Source of the DNA: Ophioderma brevispina
Lineage: Eukaryota > Echinodermata > Ophiuroidea > Amphilepidida > Ophiodermatidae
Length of the DNA stretch: 64,000 nucleotides
Reading direction: 5' to 3'
Assembly (NCBI GenBank): GCA_023653785.1
Contig: JAMKCH010005433.1
Span: 31,540 to 95,539, forward strand
Both the position numbers and the translations under genes were made by a program. Position 1 is the stretch's first letter, and each line of letters starts with the position of its first letter. Under the pieces are notes generated by a model. That model was not told where the DNA came from. It saw only the letters and a list, made by a program, of their open reading frames with translations, and made no database searches. This document shows, piece after piece, positions 60,050-64,000 of this stretch.

Positions 60050-60420
60050 TTGTGTTTGAGAGTAAGTTTTCTGAAATTTGACTTATTTGATCTTATATTT
60101 CATGCATGGTTGATCTACGCTTTTATTCATTTATCTCCTTCATGCTTTGTTTATCAGTGTAACTTATGCCTAGAATATTTTTGTTCATATTGTGTTTTTT
60201 TTAATTTTTAATTTAATTTGTCAAAATCTAACCGAAATCTTTGCTGGCTCTTTGTATCTTTTGTGTGTTTTTTCTTTATATTTATTTTGATTTGTTTTTT
60301 CCTGTTTTTTGATTTAGCTTGCAATCATATCATAGTATTTTTCTACTTAACAGTTGTTTAAAGTATATGCATGAATTTCAGTTGTTTAATATGAACATTA
60401 TGCGAAGTTTAATTTTGTTT
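60050..60420. other. T-rich unrecognised sequence
   Basis: T-rich on the plus strand. The hydrophobic frame at 59951-60211 is a composition effect. No motif. Confidence 0.4.
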
Positions 60421-60580
60421 TCATTTTAAAAGACAGAGGGACATTTCTAAGAAGCAGCGCCCCATTTTTTCCGAGCTGAGTTTTTGCATTATTTGAAATG
60501 CCTATCAACATTATTCGATCACACATAGTGAATAATTAAGCTGAATACACCGTCTTTATGTAATAAGATTGTAATTTAGT

Positions 60581-60622
60581 ATGCTTTGATTTTCTGTCGT
60601 GCACGACAGAAAAATCAAGCAT
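60581..60622. repeat. 42-base near-perfect palindrome
   Basis: Centre CTGTCGTGCACGACAG is perfectly self-complementary; the outer parts ATGCTT.GATTTT and AAAATC.AGCAT are complementary with a one-base slip on each side. It immediately precedes the TTAA-flanked element at 60645-61033. Confidence 0.85.
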
Positions 60623-60644
60623 GCTTTTCTATAGAGCCAATTAA

Positions 60645-60894
60645 AGGTGCAACGAGAGATTTCACATAGGTGTTCTTAAAAATCGAAATACTGATTTTTG
60701 CCCTGATGTAGGCTTTCCATCAAAAATATCCCAATATAAAGAATTAACATTAAGCTGAAAAAGGTTTTCTTTGGTACATACACAAATTGTGAAATTTCCA
60801 ATTTCGTATATAGGAGCAAAACAAAAAGTCCAGCCTATGTTTTACCTTGAAAGTAAAGCAAAATCAAAATCCTCTTTTTCTCTTTTAAGGCAAA

Positions 60895-60926
<32 letters not shown>

Positions 60927-61033
60927 CTGTTTTTAAAGCGAAATAACAAGGACAAGATATCTAATCTATATGAAATTACTATTAGACACAATATTATTTC
61001 GCGGTGCTCAAAAATCTCCTCGTTGTTGCCCCT
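60645..61033. mobile_element. 389-bp miniature element flanked by TTAA
   Basis: TTAA at 60641-60644 and 61034-61037 flanks ends AGGTGCAACGAGAGATTT (left) and, as complement of the right end, AGGGGCAACAACGAGGAGATTT. A TTAA duplication is the signature of piggyBac-type transposition. The interior includes a long T-run (about 60898-60926) and no transposase. Confidence 0.7.
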
Positions 61034-61037
61034 TTAA

Positions 61038-62179
61038 GTCAATAGGCTATGCGCTACACAGGTTTTCATGTAGTACATGTAACCATTTTTTTAAATTTTG
61101 GTTTTAGGGTTAGAGGGTTCGTGGTGTCTGTCACAAATAAAAAAATGTCCTGTAAAATTTAAAGGGGGGTACGTATGAAACTCTTTCCCGCGACATTTTA
61201 GTCGGCCACGATTAAATAAATTGAAAAAAACTTTCCTTAAAAAACGAAATGCGGTAAAAGGCGAGTTGAACTTGACCTGTATGCGAGCGTTAAAGCCGAC
61301 ATATTTTTGGCTATAGGAAAAAAAAACGAGACCACGCACCTTCACACCGTTATACCAGTTCCTATTAATCTTGGCATATCCAGGGAGAAAAAATTACAAA
61401 TACCGATGAAATATTGTTCCCCATATCGAAATTAGTCGTCCAGTATATTCCCGAATATTGATTCTGCCATCGGCATTTCTGGATATCTGGGTTATGGATA
61501 CAGGCATTTATGATCCTCATCCTTCGGTAATCCATAACTCCCTCAGATTCGGATTGGACGTCATATCCACATTTAGGTTTATTTCATTGAGAATAACGAA
61601 ATCATGATCATATACAATAACATATAGTACAAGGGCATCCTCAAGGTGATAGTGCTTTAGCTGGTACTTCCAGAAAGAAAAGGTGTTTCATATCCCACTT
61701 TGAGTACCACATCGCGATATCGCTTTACACTCATTAGCCGGTAATTCCATAATAGCAGTATCTACTCTATATTATCAACAGGGTTAATACGTCAAGACGA
61801 GTAATCAAATAAAATGTACATATTATCCCCTAAATGTAGCAAACTGTGACAGCAACAGCAACGCACTATACCAAGAATGTGTTGAGGGTCTGTTAGTACG
61901 AAATGCTGATGCGAGGACTTGAAAATGCGATAATATTGAACCTAATCTTCATCAGTATACAAAGCAAAGAAATGTTTTGTTAGTATTGCGTTTTAAAGAC
62001 TCTTGATTCACACCATTCCTACAAACTTTGAATACAGTTATCCGGCTTTCAATCGTTAATGTGATTATATTGTGAATGAGCAACTAAATTCAAAAACACT
62101 TCATTCGTGAAAAATAAGGTAGCGAACAAGCAATAGGGTGACGTCCCAGATGTGTGTTAAGTCGGATTTATACACCCGT
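61038..62179. other. No recognised feature
   Basis: Non-coding by motif search on both strands. The minus frame at 61091-61345 has no family signature. Confidence 0.35.
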
Positions 62180-62252
62180 AACTCTCCATTCGTGCCTGAG
62201 ATGGCTTCGGGGCTACGCCCCTCAGCCCATTCTCAGCCACGAACGGAGAGTA
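62180..62252. mobile_element. Compact foldback hairpin with GGGGCTACGCCCC centre
   Basis: AACTCTCCATTCGTGCCTGAG (left) and CTCAGCCACGAACGGAGAGT (right) are inverted complements with few mismatches; the centre CTTCGGGGCTACGCCCCTCAG contains another self-complementary block. The whole ~72-base block can fold on itself. It lies 46 bases before repeat copy D. Confidence 0.75.
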
Positions 62253-62297
62253 AATCGTGCAATATCCCCTTTACATACAGTGCACTACAGTGGTATG

Positions 62298-62916
62298 GCA
62301 AGTAAATCGTCTACCCACTCTAACGAACCGCAATGATCGTTTTCCGATTTAGAATTTCTTTATGTCTGTGATCATTAGGGACATATTGACCTTTGTATAA
62401 TATTCAACCCTAATTTTCCCTCAATTTAAAACAATAGTCTAGGTTTTCAGTGAGTGTTTTACGATTGATTCACAACAAGTACAAAATGTATTCACAATAA
62501 GTACAAGTCTTGAAACCATACATAACACAAGCTGCATCCATTAATATTTTAAATTTTTAATCATTGACGACACAACTGATGCGTTTCAACAAATCAGAGG
62601 TACTCTAAGGCATCTAATCAAAATCTATTCTTAACCGAAACTAGCTTTTTTAATATTTGTCCTTAATCACGTCGCACTGGTCCTAAAATCACTAGACCTA
62701 GCTAATCACCCTAATGCTGCGTATGTTTTCGTTGGTAGGAAAACCTAACCCTACAAACCCGCATATGAATTAAAATCCATAGATCAATATAGCCGAAGTA
62801 CGCTCGGATATAAAGAAAGCTAGAAGAAAAATACTTTCGGGCAGATTGCTCGATTTGCTTAGGCACTGCATACACGTTCTTGTTTAGTTCTCACCCTCAC
62901 ACGGTCATGTAATATC
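62298..62916 (+). repeat. ~4.67-kb repeat unit, copy D (partial)
   Basis: Matches unit A from TGGCAAGTAAATCGTC (A near 32394) to the block ending CACACGGTCAT (A near 32947), including CCGAAGTACGCTCGGATATAAAGAAAG, which is uninterrupted here. It carries a ~100-bp block near 62455-62555 absent from A. Shows that the unit family is dispersed, not only a local tandem. Confidence 0.85.
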
Positions 62917-64000
62917 GTCCACGATCTTCCAAACAGGCCAATTGGACCAAAATCACATCAGATATCGGCGATTGAAGTTTTCGAGAATTATGAACTTGCA
63001 TATCTAAAATTTGAAACCTTTAGGGAAAATGATTTATGTGGACATGCTGGACATTGAAACGTTCTTCATTTTGAGCACGCTTTCCAATTAAGGAGCCTTT
63101 GTTTCCTTGTCAAATTTAATTCAAAAGTGATTGGTCTGTTTGCAAAAACTAAAAAACGTCCTCTGTTTCTATGTCAAAGGAGACGTGCAAATTGAGCTGT
63201 TTGGCGTACTCAAAAAGAGTCCGAATCGAAATGCCTCTGGCGGTGGTCTTCAACATGTTGAACATAACTTTGCCCTGCGGAGGGCGCTAGAAATGATTAT
63301 GCTTTTGTACGATTTTCTAAGGCGTCATTGTCTCTTACAGGCAAAATAATGTGCCCGTTGAAGAAAATAGGAATGAATTAGGTTTCTACTTTTTATTTTG
63401 TATAGAATTGATTTAAACTCAAATATTTAATACTCAATGTCAAATATAATACATCAAGCTATAAATATACGTTATTTGAAGGTGGAACCTGTACAGATGG
63501 ATTTTACGGTTTTTGTTGGAAGAATTGCTGCCAGATATTTCTGTAAAGTTCATAGCATTTTTTCTGGTAACTTTAATGAGCTTAAAAGTCATGAATTGAC
63601 ATTCATCATCTGGAATGTACGAAATGTTGATTCTCGAAAAAAACTCGTAAAAGCTCCAGTTGTAGTCGTTTTAATAACGCCTGGTAAATTGGACATAAAA
63701 TTTACGTTTTTGCTGTATTTCCAAATTTAGGCATCGGCCCACACTAAGGACAGTACAAAGCTGTATGCGTAGCGTTTGAAACCCTGGTTTTGTGAATTAT
63801 TGGCACAATAACTTTCATCAACTTAATGGAAGAAGTTGCGATGTATCTGTTTATTGCTTGAAGTGTATCAGCTTGATACTTTTGTAGAGTAAACAGGCAT
63901 CAAAGAATCACTAGTTGTACAAGAAAAGCTTTATCTTCCTATCAAGTCATTTATATTTGTATAATTGTCGAGCTTTCGGGACGACAATAACTTTAATTCT
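62917..64000. other. No recognised feature to the window end
   Basis: Two plus-strand open frames (63131-63349 and 63437-63730, 72 and 97 codons) lack recognisable motifs, signal peptides or repeats. The second begins with ATG and has a weakly hydrophobic end. I do not support them as genes. Confidence 0.3.

Noticed and set aside
59951..60211. 86-codon hydrophobic frame
   Set aside because: T-rich region; begins inside the end of a TIR element and shows no motif.
60771..61037. 88-codon frame across the T-run
   Set aside because: It lies inside the TTAA-flanked element and includes a poly-Phe stretch from the T-run.

Overview
The window looks like eukaryotic, metazoan, repeat-dominated intergenic DNA. 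It is strongly A+T-rich by eye, has no dense operon-like coding, and carries several animal-type retrotransposon clades (RTE, CR1-like with an esterase-type ORF1, restriction-like-endonuclease LINEs, and a DIRS-group element) together with many short inverted-repeat DNA elements. This mixture is typical of marine invertebrates (echinoderm, hemichordate, lancelet, cnidarian or mollusc). I cannot fix the phylum from sequence alone. I found no convincing host protein-coding gene, rRNA or intact tRNA gene. Nearly all recognisable coding sequence belongs to decayed transposable elements.

Layout. 0-1.6 kb: unrecognised DNA with a 162-bp foldback element (985-1146). 1.64-3.17 kb: decayed RTE-type LINE (+). 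3.56-4.13 kb: AAAGC/AAAAC simple-sequence tract, followed directly by a Jockey/CR1-like LINE fragment (+, 4.13-4.96 kb) and its probable 3' tail (to 5.74 kb). 5.76-7.13 kb: a ~125-bp tandem repeat array split by a remarkable inverted-repeat block packed with the palindrome CAACGCGTTG. 9.4-13.3 kb: a minus-strand DIRS-like gag-pol remnant whose gag is split by a 1.07-kb TIR element (11.9-13.0 kb) with a TAA target duplication. 15.7-17.4 kb and 22.7-23.1 kb: two LINE remnants with restriction-like endonuclease domains (-). 18.3-20.5 and 21.4-23.4 kb: two diverged copies of one repeat. 24.56-25.11, 59.41-59.97 and (inverted, diverged) ~19.75-19.95 kb: one family of 0.55-kb TIR element.

29.87-43.16 kb is the dominant structure. 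A ~4.67-kb unit (A, 29.87-34.53 kb) is followed head-to-tail by a second copy (B+C, 34.54-37.30 and 41.43-43.16 kb) that is interrupted by a 4.13-kb transposon with long imperfect terminal inverted repeats. Another partial copy (D) lies at 62.30-62.92 kb. The copies differ by many one-base indels, so either real repeat divergence or two haplotypes joined in an unpolished assembly is possible. 45.3-50.4 kb: a long, decayed CR1-like LINE (-) with esterase-like ORF1, APE endonuclease, RT and a CAGTT-repeat 3' tail. 50.4-55.9 kb holds little that I recognise. 56-61 kb carries several short TIR elements, a LINE C-terminal fragment (57.84-58.32 kb) and a TTAA-flanked miniature element.

The genes do not form a pathway. 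The window records nested insertions: MITE into DIRS gag, TIR transposon into the 4.67-kb repeat, inverted CAACGCGTTG block into a tandem array, and a LINE 3' tail inside an inverted repeat. All identifications are from reading the sequence and family knowledge; no database search was run.
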